NCBI GenBank assembly: GCA_900539845.1
Contig: UQDP01000008.1
Location: forward strand, 32,073 to 96,072
Length of the DNA stretch: 64,000 nt
Reading direction: 5' to 3'
DNA from: an uncultured Oscillospiraceae bacterium
GTDB lineage: Bacteria; Bacillota; Clostridia; Oscillospirales; Acutalibacteraceae
Made by a program: the position numbers and the translations under genes
Shown: positions 16,013 to 23,563 of the stretch, piece by piece
Layout: every line of letters begins with the position of its first letter
Position numbering within the stretch: position 1 is the stretch's first letter
The notes under the pieces: generated by a model
The model's input: the letters and a program-made list of their open reading frames with translations, nothing else
Databases searched by the model: none
What the model was told of the DNA's origin: nothing

Positions 16013-17431
16013 ATGAATCATTTTTATTGTGACGGCTTGTGTGTCCGCGATGAATACGGCAGACAGCGTATTTTCCGCGGCGTCAACATCTGCCTAAAAC
16101 TGAAAGATGCGAATGTAAAAGAGGCAAAAAAGAATCTGCTCAAAGAAAAACTTTTTCAAAACTTAAAAGCTTCCGGCGTGAATATTGTGCGTCTCGGGAT
16201 CACATGGGCGACGCTTGAGGAACAAAAAGGGAAGTACAGCCGCGACATGGCAGAGGTGCTGTACCGCTTTGCCAAGCGCTGTGAGAAAGAAAATATCTAT
16301 GTGATGCCGGATATGCATCAGGATCTGTTTTCACATTATTTTCACGGAGACGGCGCGCCCGGCTGGGCGGTAGATCCGTCAACCAAAAGCAAGAAACAGC
16401 TTGCGATATGGGCGGAAGGGTATTTTTATATGAGCGGCGTGCAGCGCGCCTTTGCCGATTTCTGGGAGAATAAGAACGGTGTTCAGGACAGATTTTTTGA
16501 ATGCTGGCGGTTTCTGAAAAACGCGCTGAATGGCTGTGACAATATAATCGGCTATGATTTCTTTAATGAACCGTATCTTCAAAGCGGCGGACGGGAAGTC
16601 TTTCTGAACATATTAAGCAATGTGTCGGTTGCCGCAGGCGGCAATATTGATTTCCATTCCTGCTTTACCGGCGGAAGAGAACGGCGCGGAATGATTCTTG
16701 CCGTTCTGAAATTGCTTGGGCTGATAAAATCTCCCGCCGGTTTTTCCCGTTTGCTTGAAAAGATGAACAGCGGAGAAGAATTTGCCCGAATAGTGAGTGG
16801 CAACGAGAACATAACTGCCCGGTTCAATGAAACCTACTATCAGCCGTTTTTTGAAAGAGCCTGCCGGGAAATAGGCGGCGATCTGCGTGTTTTCGAGCAC
16901 AACTATTATTCAAACCTCGGAATACCTTTCCGTATCCGAACGCCCGAAAATGCCGTTTATTCACCTCATGCTTACGACCTTTTTGTGGATTCGCCGTTGT
17001 ATAATAGACATTGCAGCAATAACAGGCTGGATTTTATATTAGGCAGGATCAGGGAGAATCAGCTTAAAATGAATGTGCCCGTGATTATGGGCGAGTGGGG
17101 CGGAATCTCAAAAGGCGAAAACAGCCTCAGGCATATAGAGCATATCATGGATATTTTTGAAAGATATCAGTGGAGCAGTGTTTATTGGGGCATGAATTTT
17201 AAAAGAAACAAGCTGGTCGATGCTTTCAACAGACCGTACCCTGCCGCCGTCTGCGGAGATATTGAAGAAATCCGTACCGACAGCAAAAGAAGAAAGATAC
17301 TTTTGCGTTGGACACAGCAGCAGGCTTGCAGCGATGACAGCCCTGTCAAAAACATATTCTATATACCCGGAAGAGGTTTTACCGAATACACAGGAAAACA
17401 GGGCAATAACCGCATTGAAATAAACTATTGA
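16013..17431 (+). CDS. GH5 glycosidase, endoglycoceramidase-like
   Basis: A 472-residue glycoside hydrolase of the GH5 clan. The sequence MPDMHQDLFSHYFHGDGAPGWAV is characteristic of endoglycoceramidases, which cut the glycan from glycosphingolipids. The acid/base is Glu186 in DFFNEPY and the nucleophile Glu361 in MGEWGG; a conserved His-Tyr pair sits in HAYDLFVD. A C-terminal beta domain follows, starting about residue 400 (RPYPAAV). No signal peptide is present although known family members are usually secreted, so an intracellular substrate is implied. The ATG at 16013 is chosen because GAGAGG precedes it; a TTG at 15998 is in frame. Confidence 0.85.
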   Translation: MNHFYCDGLCVRDEYGRQRIFRGVNICLKLKDANVKEAKKNLLKEKLFQNLKASGVNIVRLGITWATLEEQKGKYSRDMAEVLYRFAKRCEKENIYVMPDMHQDLFSHYFHGDGAPGWAVDPSTKSKKQLAIWAEGYFYMSGVQRAFADFWENKNGVQDRFFECWRFLKNALNGCDNIIGYDFFNEPYLQSGGREVFLNILSNVSVAAGGNIDFHSCFTGGRERRGMILAVLKLLGLIKSPAGFSRLLEKMNSGEEFARIVSGNENITARFNETYYQPFFERACREIGGDLRVFEHNYYSNLGIPFRIRTPENAVYSPHAYDLFVDSPLYNRHCSNNRLDFILGRIRENQLKMNVPVIMGEWGGISKGENSLRHIEHIMDIFERYQWSSVYWGMNFKRNKLVDAFNRPYPAAVCGDIEEIRTDSKRRKILLRWTQQQACSDDSPVKNIFYIPGRGFTEYTGKQGNNRIEINY

Positions 17432-17458
17432 TTCCATCAAAATCAAAAAGAGCAGAGT

Positions 17459-17489
17459 AAAAACGCCCGGAGTTATCCGGGCGTTTTTA
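17459..17489. terminator. bidirectional terminator
   Basis: AAACGCCCGG (17461-17470), loop AGTTAT, CCGGGCGTTT (17477-17486), with A-rich left and TTT right flanks; serves the GH5 gene and the convergent coiled-coil gene. Confidence 0.88.
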
Positions 17490-17536
17490 CGATACAATGG
17501 ATTTACAAGAAGAATAATGATATTTATCAGCATTTT

Positions 17537-18451
17537 TTATTTCTTTTTCATTTTCTTTTTTGCTTGAGCTCTCCTAATTTCACGAAGACTTATATCTGCT
17601 TTCTGCCAATTATCTATGCTGTGAAGGATTTTATTGCTTTGCGCGATCATATCAATATTTGTTTCAATTAAGTAATTTTGATATTTTAAGTCGCTCAGCA
17701 TTTCATTAAATTTTTTCATCTCTGCAGCTTTAAGATCATTCGCCTGATCTCTTTGAATTCTCGCTGTTTCATCCCGCCAGTTCGTCATAGCTTCTCTTAA
17801 GTCATATCTTGAAGTGTCCATGAATTCATAAATATACAGCAATGCCGGCAGATTGCGGTATGGACTTGGTATTATATTTTCACTATATACTTGACGTAAT
17901 ACGTTTTCAGTATCGGTTAAAGCGGATTCCAATGCGGCTTTTTCTGCTTCCCATTCCGGAAGTTGATTTTGTTCATAGTATAAAGTATCCTCTCGATACT
18001 TAGCTACATCAATTTCATATTGAGCACAGTTTTCTTTATAAATGATTTCAGCTTTTTCATCGGCATCTTTTTGCGCAAGAGAATTTTGTATATCTATTGA
18101 TTTGCATGCTTCTATATATTCTTCCGAATTCTCAATTTTGGCTATGTTGTTTTTTTTAAAACTGGAATAAACAAATATTGCCGCAGGCCAAAATAAAATA
18201 AGCACCAAAACCAATATTATGATTTGATTTGTTTCCAGTCTTGATTTTATTTCAGGGTATTGAATAATGCTGATTTGCTTTTTGATAAGTTGTGGCTTTT
18301 CGGGTAAACAAGGTTTTTTTGGACATGTTACGTTAAGTAAATTATTTTCTTTTCTAAGTGAATCAATTTTGGTTTCTAAAAAATATGCCGCTTTGATATT
18401 TTCAAGTTCAGCTTCTCTGGTAATGCAATCTTGATTGGTGTTTTCATTCAT
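17537..18451 (-). CDS. coiled-coil membrane protein of unknown function
   Basis: A 304-residue protein. An N-terminal polar region, one transmembrane helix (about residues 77-98, IILVLVLILFWPAAIFVYSS) and then long charged stretches rich in Glu, Lys and Ala (about 110-190) that look like coiled coil, ending in a basic KKKMKKK tail. I recognise no family. Base composition is AT-richer than the flanking metabolic genes. It follows the 118-residue gene by 56 bp on the same strand, downstream of the XRE-controlled promoter. RBS AGGAG precedes the ATG. Confidence 0.65.
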   Translation of the reverse strand: MNENTNQDCITREAELENIKAAYFLETKIDSLRKENNLLNVTCPKKPCLPEKPQLIKKQISIIQYPEIKSRLETNQIIILVLVLILFWPAAIFVYSSFKKNNIAKIENSEEYIEACKSIDIQNSLAQKDADEKAEIIYKENCAQYEIDVAKYREDTLYYEQNQLPEWEAEKAALESALTDTENVLRQVYSENIIPSPYRNLPALLYIYEFMDTSRYDLREAMTNWRDETARIQRDQANDLKAAEMKKFNEMLSDLKYQNYLIETNIDMIAQSNKILHSIDNWQKADISLREIRRAQAKKKMKKK

Positions 18452-18507
18452 AAATTCATTTCTCCTTTTAGAGTTTGATTAAAATGAGCGCGCTTTATTA
18501 ATTCGTT

Positions 18508-18864
18508 TCAGATAATATTTTCAAGGTTATTCCAATCCTGATTAAAAATTTGTCTTCTTTGCTCTTTGATAATATACTTTTTTGATGTATTTGTGTTTTT
18601 CGTTATTCTGTAATACATATCAAAAAATCCGGGACCGGGCATAGGAAGAGAGGAGTGCAGTGTGTTTTTATGAACAACTAAAGCAGAAAGAAAAATACCA
18701 TATTGTTCGTTTGTAATTAACGAAATTTGTTCTAAATACTGCCCGATATCTTTTCGGCTGATTTTTAACTCATTTTGCAGTTTGCTGTAACATATTACTT
18801 TTTTCTGAACAGCGCAACCTCTGAGTATATTTGCAATCGCTTTTAGCTTATAATGATGCTTCAT
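18508..18864 (-). CDS. small winged-helix-like protein, accessory island
   Basis: A 118-residue protein. Residues 20-50 (KVICYSKLQNELKISRKDIGQYLEQI) look like a winged-helix unit, followed by LSALVVHK and PGPGFF. From memory, small proteins with a wHTH and an LSALVV...PGxGF motif occur in accessory and defence-type loci, but this was not checked. It starts 119 bp from the divergent XRE regulator and has its own -35/-10 with an operator in the spacer. RBS GGGGGA lies before the ATG. Confidence 0.6.
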   Translation of the reverse strand: MKHHYKLKAIANILRGCAVQKKVICYSKLQNELKISRKDIGQYLEQISLITNEQYGIFLSALVVHKNTLHSSLPMPGPGFFDMYYRITKNTNTSKKYIIKEQRRQIFNQDWNNLENII

Positions 18865-18894
18865 ATGATTTCCCCCAATTCAAAATATATTTAA

Positions 18895-18923
18895 ATTATA
18901 TAACAACTTTAAGTTGTTGTCAA
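18895..18923 (-). promoter_or_regulatory. leftward island promoter with operator in spacer
   Basis: On the minus strand TTGACA (18923-18918), 17-bp spacer, TATAAT (18900-18895). The palindrome AACAACTTTAAGTTGTT occupies 18902-18918, filling the spacer, so a bound repressor would exclude RNA polymerase. Confidence 0.8.
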
Positions 18924-18945
18924 TAACTACATATAAGTGTTTTAT

Positions 18946-18974
18946 TTGACAATCTTGAGTTGTTATCATATTTA
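18946..18974 (+). promoter_or_regulatory. rightward promoter of the XRE gene with second operator
   Basis: TTGACA (18946-18951), 17-bp spacer, TATTTA (18969-18974). The spacer holds a second, imperfect copy of the same operator (GACAATCTTGAGTTGTT, 18948-18964). This implies autoregulation by the XRE protein. Confidence 0.65.
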
Positions 18975-18982
18975 TTGGGGTG

Positions 18983-19312
18983 ATGATTTTGCTTGCTAAT
19001 TTGAAGAAGCTTCGTAAAAAATATAATATCAGTCAGCAACAACTGGCAGATGTTGTCGGCGTTAGTCAGCAATCAATCAATAAATATGAAAACCATAATA
19101 TTGAGCCGGATATTGAAACATTAAAAACGATGGCGGATTTTTTTAATACTTCAATAGATTATATCGTCGGATATAAAGAAAAAAGCGAGGAAATCACCAC
19201 TAAACAGGAATTACTGAGATTGTTCAGTCTTATGACCAAGGAGCAACAGGAGATCTTTATTGAACAGGGAAAAGCTTTTGTTAGATCAAATGATAAAAGA
19301 AAAAACGGATAA
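18983..19312 (+). CDS. XRE-family transcriptional regulator
   Basis: A 109-residue repressor. The HTH occupies residues 6-60: LKKLRKKYNISQQQLADVVGVSQQSINKYENHNIEPDIETL, with the usual YE(N) contact and the ADFFNTSIDYIVGY end. A short C-terminal helix (KEQQEIFIEQGKAF) probably dimerises. Start is uncertain: GGGGTG (18977-18982) is too close to the ATG at 18983 and better spaced for a TTG at 18989, which gives the familiar ML-NLKKLRKK start. It is divergent from the two island genes and two matching operators lie between them. Confidence 0.88.
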   Translation: MILLANLKKLRKKYNISQQQLADVVGVSQQSINKYENHNIEPDIETLKTMADFFNTSIDYIVGYKEKSEEITTKQELLRLFSLMTKEQQEIFIEQGKAFVRSNDKRKNG

Positions 19313-19380
19313 GATTAAGTTGATCAATGTGAAGTAAGTGATGAATATTTATGTTAATTTAACTTTTAATTATTATATAA

Positions 19381-19418
19381 GAAAAGAGCTATTGAGTGTA
19401 ACTCAATAGCTCTTTGTT
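19381..19418. terminator. bidirectional terminator
   Basis: A 15-bp perfect stem (19383-19397 with 19401-19415), 3-nt loop, AAAA on the left and TTTG on the right; between the convergent XRE gene and the GGGtGRT gene. Confidence 0.85.
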
Positions 19419-19438
19419 GTGGTCAAGTATTTGAATTT

Positions 19439-20446
19439 TTATTTCATAGCCTCTTCCACTGCAACGGCTGTTGCAACGGTTGCGCCGACCATCGGGTTGT
19501 TGCCCATACCGATAAGACCCATCATCTCAACATGAGCCGGAACGGAGGATGAACCTGCGAACTGTGCGTCGCCATGCATACGTCCCATAGAGTCTGTAAG
19601 ACCGTAGGAAGCAGGACCGGCAGCCATGTTATCCGGGTGAAGCGTACGGCCTGTGCCGCCGCCTGAAGCAACGGAGAAATATTTCTTGCCGTTTTCAAGC
19701 GCCCATTTCTTGTAGGTGCCTGCAACAAGGTGCTGGAAACGGGTTGGGTTGGTTGAGTTACCGGTGATGGAAACGTCAACGCCCTCGTGCTTCATGATTG
19801 CAACGCCCTCAAGTACATCGTTTGCACCGTAGCATTTAACAGCGGCTCTTTCGCCGTCTGAAAATGCCTTTGTTTCAACGATATTAAGCTCACCTGTGTA
19901 GAAATCATAATCGGTCTTAACATAGGTGAAGCCGTTGATTCTTGAAATGATATAAGCTGCGTCCTTGCCGAGACCGTTAAGGATAACGCGAAGGGGCTCT
20001 TTGCGAACCTTGTTTGCCGTGCGGGCGATTCCGATAGCGCCTTCAGCGGCTGCGAAGCTCTCGTGACCTGCAAGGAAAGCAAAGCATTTCGTTTCCTCTG
20101 AAAGCAGACGCGCACCGAGATTTCCGTGACCGAGACCTACGTTTCTCTGCTCCGCAACAGAACCGGGAATACAGAAAGCCTGAAGACCGATACCGATCTT
20201 TTCAGCGGCTTCGGAAGCTGTTTTTACATTGCTCTTGATTGCAACTGCAGCGCCGAGCGTATATGCCCAGCTTGCGTTTTCAAAAGCGATGGGCTGAACG
20301 CCTTTAACGATAGCGTCAACATCAATGCCCTTGGAAAGGCACAGATCCCTTGCTTCTTCAAGACTTGAAAGACCGTATTCAGCAAGGCATTTTTCGATTT
20401 TGGCAATTCTTCTTTCTTTGCCTTCAAATTTTACATCATTAGCCAT
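19439..20446 (-). CDS. GGGtGRT protein
   Basis: A 335-residue soluble protein of the conserved anaerobe family named for its motif, seen here as ASGGGTGRTLHPDN near residue 265. It starts with a leader of alternating helices (ERRIAKIEKCLAEYGLSSLEEARDLC). The reaction is not established to my knowledge. It is always paired, as here, with an Fe-S scaffold-like protein encoded just upstream (gap 17 bp), so the pair probably acts together, perhaps in Fe-S or sulfur chemistry. RBS AGGAGG precedes the ATG. Confidence 0.9.
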   Translation of the reverse strand: MANDVKFEGKERRIAKIEKCLAEYGLSSLEEARDLCLSKGIDVDAIVKGVQPIAFENASWAYTLGAAVAIKSNVKTASEAAEKIGIGLQAFCIPGSVAEQRNVGLGHGNLGARLLSEETKCFAFLAGHESFAAAEGAIGIARTANKVRKEPLRVILNGLGKDAAYIISRINGFTYVKTDYDFYTGELNIVETKAFSDGERAAVKCYGANDVLEGVAIMKHEGVDVSITGNSTNPTRFQHLVAGTYKKWALENGKKYFSVASGGGTGRTLHPDNMAAGPASYGLTDSMGRMHGDAQFAGSSSVPAHVEMMGLIGMGNNPMVGATVATAVAVEEAMK

Positions 20447-20463
20447 TTTACGTTCCTCCTGTC

Positions 20464-21156
20464 TTATTCTTCGCGCGGGTCTATATATTTAGCGGCGTTG
20501 TCAAATCTGCCGTAAGTGCCCATGTTTGCCTTGTAAGCCTCGTCAGGTGTTTTGCCGTGGCGGATATCCTCAAGCATCTTGCCGAGCTTAACGAATTCAT
20601 AGCCAATAACTTCGCCCTCTTCGTCAAGCGCCATGCGTGTAACATAGCCCTCTGCCATTTCCATATAGCGAACGCCCTTTGCCTTTGTGGAGAACATTGT
20701 GCCGACCTGGCTTCTGAGACCTTTGCCAAGATCCTCAAGCGCTGCGCCGACAACAAGTCCGCCCTCTGAAAACGCGCTCTGTGAACGGCCGTATGCAAGT
20801 TGCTTGAAAAGCTCTCTCATAGCAACGTTGATTGCGTCGCAAACAAGGTCTGTGTTGAGACACTCAAGCAGAGTTTTGCCGGGCAGAATCTCAGCAGCCA
20901 TAGCTGCGGAATGCGTCATTCCCGAGCAGCCGATTGTTTCAACAAGCGCTTCCTCAACAATGCCGTTTTTAACATTGAGGCTGAGCTTGCAGGCGCCCTG
21001 CTGAGGAGCACACCAGCCGATGCCGTGTGAAAAACCGCTTATGTCTTTGATCTCATAGGATTTAACCCATTTGCCCTCTTCCGGAATCGGAGCAGGACCG
21101 TGATGCGGACCTTTTTTAACGGTGCACATCTGTTCAACTTCTTGCGAATAAACCAT
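20464..21156 (-). CDS. iron-sulfur cluster scaffold-like protein (GGGtGRT partner)
   Basis: A 230-residue protein with a NifU/IscU-like core: GWCAPQQGACKL, VETIGCSGMTHSAAMAAEIL and a later Asp/Cys segment TDLVCDAINVA. The cysteines are placed to hold a cluster. It is longer than IscU (about 130 residues) and carries a C-terminal extension of its own. The start at 21156 (MVYSQEV) is chosen because GAGGGAG precedes it; the longer in-frame ORF has no RBS. First gene of a two-gene operon with the GGGtGRT gene. Confidence 0.82.
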   Translation of the reverse strand: MVYSQEVEQMCTVKKGPHHGPAPIPEEGKWVKSYEIKDISGFSHGIGWCAPQQGACKLSLNVKNGIVEEALVETIGCSGMTHSAAMAAEILPGKTLLECLNTDLVCDAINVAMRELFKQLAYGRSQSAFSEGGLVVGAALEDLGKGLRSQVGTMFSTKAKGVRYMEMAEGYVTRMALDEEGEVIGYEFVKLGKMLEDIRHGKTPDEAYKANMGTYGRFDNAAKYIDPREE

Positions 21157-21205
21157 TTTTACTACTCCCTCGCTTAAATTAATAATTCCAAAAATTATCA
21201 ATGCT

Positions 21206-21234
21206 ATTATAACCAATATGTTTTGAGTCTGCAA
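21206..21234 (-). promoter_or_regulatory. promoter of the GGGtGRT operon
   Basis: Minus strand TTGCAG (21234-21229), 17-bp spacer, TATAAT (21211-21206). Confidence 0.65.
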
Positions 21235-21282
21235 GGGAAAGCACACAAAATTTGTTATATTTTCTTATTTTTTCCCTATTGC

Positions 21283-21311
21283 TTGAAAGGTTTTGTGCAA
21301 ATTGGTATAAT
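21283..21311 (+). promoter_or_regulatory. promoter of the pqqD-HAD operon
   Basis: TTGAAA (21283-21288), 17-bp spacer, TATAAT (21306-21311). Start of transcription near 21318, leaving a leader of about 136 nt before the PqqD gene. Confidence 0.75.
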
Positions 21312-21318
21312 AACCTCA

Positions 21319-21401
21319 CGAAGCGTTTGCAAAATCAAAGATTTTGACTGCTTCGGAGAACATTGTATCGCCCCGTCTTCGCATATATGCGTTGGTGGGC
21401 G
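21319..21401 (+). promoter_or_regulatory. structured 5' leader of the orphan pqqD gene
   Basis: Two hairpins can form. The first pairs CGAAGC (21319-21324) with GCTTCG (21350-21355) around CAAAATC/GATTTTG (21330-21336 and 21340-21346). The second pairs CGCCC (21369-21373) with GGGCG (21397-21401) around CGCA/TGCG (21380-21391). There is no T-tract, so it is not a terminator. I do not recognise a known riboswitch. Confidence 0.45.
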
Positions 21402-21453
21402 GTGAAAGTAAAGGAATAATTATAACAAAATATCAATGTAAAGGAAGATAAAC

Positions 21454-21720
21454 ATGAAAATAAAAAACGGTTTTGTAAAAAGAAACATCGCCGGTTCCGA
21501 GATTGTTGTTCCCGTCGGAAAAGCTGCAGCCAAATTCAACGGAATGATAACGCTCAATGAGTCAGGCGCGTTTTTTTGGGACTGCTTGATAGAGGAGACC
21601 ACAAGGGATGAAGTGATCGGCAAAGTGCTGGAAGTTTATGAGGTCACGCCTGAAAAAGCAGCGCAGGATGTTGATGAATTCATAGACATGCTGCGTGAAA
21701 ATGATCTGCTGGATGAATAA
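21454..21720 (+). CDS. PqqD-family peptide chaperone-like protein, orphan
   Basis: An 88-residue protein of the PqqD (PF05402) fold, a winged-helix peptide-recognition element that usually hands a ribosomal peptide to a radical SAM enzyme. Hallmarks are GSEIVVPVG, ITLNESGAFFWDCLIEE and VTPEKAAQDVDEFIDMLRENDLL. No precursor peptide or radical SAM maturase is next to it; the next gene is a HAD hydrolase 41 bp downstream. The only radical SAM protein nearby is in the argS operon at 26 kb, on the other strand. RBS AAGGAAG precedes the ATG. Confidence 0.87.
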   Translation: MKIKNGFVKRNIAGSEIVVPVGKAAAKFNGMITLNESGAFFWDCLIEETTRDEVIGKVLEVYEVTPEKAAQDVDEFIDMLRENDLLDE

Positions 21721-21761
21721 AAGGTCGGTTTTAGCTTATATTTTGGCTTAGAGGATACAGA

Positions 21762-22448
21762 ATGAGCATTATATTTTGGGATTTCGACGGCACATTGGTT
21801 ACATCCGGTTCCTTGTGGAGTAGCAGCGTTTTTAAGGCTCTAAATGATACCGACAGCGGGAGCGGTGTTGCTTTCAGCGATGTAAGAAAATGTATGGCAG
21901 TGGGGTTTACCTGGCATACGCCCGAAAAGGATTATACCGCTTATAAAAATGAGAAGTGGTGGGATCTTATGAATGATTATATTTACAGATCTTATCTGTC
22001 ATTGGGCATAGCTGAGAAAACGGCTCGTGATGCAACTCAAAAAGTCAGAAAAATAATAAAAAACAAGGAAAATTATACGCTATATCCTGACGCTGCCGAA
22101 ACTTTGCGGTTCTTAAAAATACAGGGTCATAAAAATATCATTCTGTCAAATAATTATCCCGATCTCTGCGAGGTAATAGAAATGCTGGGTATAGACAAAT
22201 ATTTTGACGGTTATGTTATTTCGGCAGTTGAAGGATATGACAAGCCCAGAAAAGAACTTTTCGATATCGCAAAAAGCTGCAATACAAACGATGAACCGAT
22301 GTTTATGGTGGGAGATAATGTGACTGCGGATATATTAGGCGGTAACAGTGCCGGAATGACAACGGTCTATGTGCATAACGGATTTTGTAGCGAAGCCGAT
22401 TATTGTATTGAAAATTTGTCTGAGCTGATAGATATAGTGGAGCGTTGA
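21762..22448 (+). CDS. HAD-family hydrolase
   Basis: A 228-residue subfamily IA phosphatase: IIFWDFDGTLV at the start gives the nucleophile and acid Asp, LSNNYPD the second motif, and MVGDNVTADILGG the last acidic motif. The cap region (residues 20-85) is helical. Substrate unknown. It follows pqqD and probably shares its transcript. Confidence 0.87.
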   Translation: MSIIFWDFDGTLVTSGSLWSSSVFKALNDTDSGSGVAFSDVRKCMAVGFTWHTPEKDYTAYKNEKWWDLMNDYIYRSYLSLGIAEKTARDATQKVRKIIKNKENYTLYPDAAETLRFLKIQGHKNIILSNNYPDLCEVIEMLGIDKYFDGYVISAVEGYDKPRKELFDIAKSCNTNDEPMFMVGDNVTADILGGNSAGMTTVYVHNGFCSEADYCIENLSELIDIVER

Positions 22449-22544
22449 ATTTAAACGGCGCGAATGGTATCATTCAAATCAAAACAAAAAGGAAATGGTT
22501 CTGTTCATTTTCGCAACAGTAAAAATCCTTGAAAAAACTGTTAT

Positions 22545-22585
22545 TTAAGCCGCTGATGAACAGATCGTCAGCGGCTTATTTATAT
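22545..22585 (+). terminator. hairpin after the HAD gene
   Basis: AAGCCGCTGA (22547-22556) pairs with TCAGCGGCTT (22568-22577), followed by ATTTATAT. Weak T-tract. Confidence 0.6.
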
Positions 22586-22623
22586 AGTGATTACGGATTA
22601 ACCGAAATTAGGAGAAAACCTAT

Positions 22624-22667
22624 AAAAACGGGGCAGGACGCCTTTCGGCATGTCTTGCCCCGTTTAA
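22624..22667. terminator. terminator downstream of traX-like gene
   Basis: A 14-bp stem (22626-22639 with 22652-22665) containing CGGGGCA/TGCCCCG. Read on the minus strand it ends in GTTTTTA, the expected place for the end of the TraX-like gene. Confidence 0.82.
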
Positions 22668-22685
22668 CTGATCTGCAAAAGAAAG

Positions 22686-23438
22686 CTATTGTATGGTCTG
22701 TACCCACCCGATAACAGCAAGATGAAGCGGATAGTAAATATAAAAGAACCATTTCATAAACGTATTGAATTGAATGCTTTTTCCTCTCTCTCCGTTATAC
22801 AGGCTGATGATGGGGATGGACAAAACAACAGCCATTTGGATCAACCCGTAAACCTCATCTAATGCGAAGAAATATACTGTTGCGTAGATCGCTGCATAGA
22901 ACACCATCCAAAGCATTTGTGTTTTGAATTTACCTCTGTTCGTTCCGAAAGCCAGAATACAAAGCGCCGCAATACAGCTCCAGTCGCTGGGAAAGCTGAT
23001 CAGACAAATTAAAATGATCAGCATAACTTTCAGCGTATTCCCTTTAATTTTTTCGCTGTTTGCAACCCGTAGCATAACCAGTCCCCACGCAAGAGACCAC
23101 ATTACACTTGTTTGGTTCAATATGTTTCCGTCATAGAAGGGTATAAACGATTTCCAATCCGTAAAATCCGTTGAAGCGAACAGATACGCAAAATGGGAGA
23201 GGATTGCAAAGGTAAACAGACGAAAGGTATACTTTCTGATATTCTTTGTATGATAATACCCCTCTGCAACGAAATAGCACATGATCGGGCAGGTCAGTCT
23301 TCCGACAATATGCATCATTATCGGAAGAAACTCTTTTGAATAACCCGGAAATGCTGCCCAGGCGATATGGTCGATCGTCATTGCAAGAATGGCGATCATC
23401 TTTATTATATTCGAGTTTAGTATTTTATGGCGCTGCAT
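22686..23438 (-). CDS. TraX-family membrane protein
   Basis: A 251-residue integral membrane protein with about seven helices. It matches TraX (PF05857): LNSNIIKMIAILAMTIDHIAW start, GRLTCPIMCYFVAEGYYHTKN and RKYTFRLFTFAILSHFAYLFA. TraX acetylates F-pilin in the F plasmid, but chromosomal Firmicute copies occur without conjugation genes and their role is unknown. I see no conjugation genes here. The ATG at 23438 has GGGAGA just upstream. Confidence 0.9.
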   Translation of the reverse strand: MQRHKILNSNIIKMIAILAMTIDHIAWAAFPGYSKEFLPIMMHIVGRLTCPIMCYFVAEGYYHTKNIRKYTFRLFTFAILSHFAYLFASTDFTDWKSFIPFYDGNILNQTSVMWSLAWGLVMLRVANSEKIKGNTLKVMLIILICLISFPSDWSCIAALCILAFGTNRGKFKTQMLWMVFYAAIYATVYFFALDEVYGLIQMAVVLSIPIISLYNGERGKSIQFNTFMKWFFYIYYPLHLAVIGWVQTIQ

Positions 23439-23563
23439 AGTATCTCCCAAATTCGGTTTGCAGGAAAATCGGTATTGAAAGCGATAACGCTTCTTTTGGT
23501 GAAGCTAAATCATACGGTTCTTACGCCGATTATGATGAAAAAGTTTAAAACATGCGTTTGGTT

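Noticed and set aside
21319..21453. Leader of pqqD as a known riboswitch
   Set aside because: Its hairpins do not show the conserved cores of SAM, FMN, lysine, cobalamin, c-di-GMP or ZTP riboswitches that I can recall; kept only as an unassigned structured leader.
22686..23438. TraX-like gene as evidence of a conjugative element
   Set aside because: No relaxase, coupling protein or mating-pair genes are nearby; chromosomal TraX homologues are common in Firmicutes.
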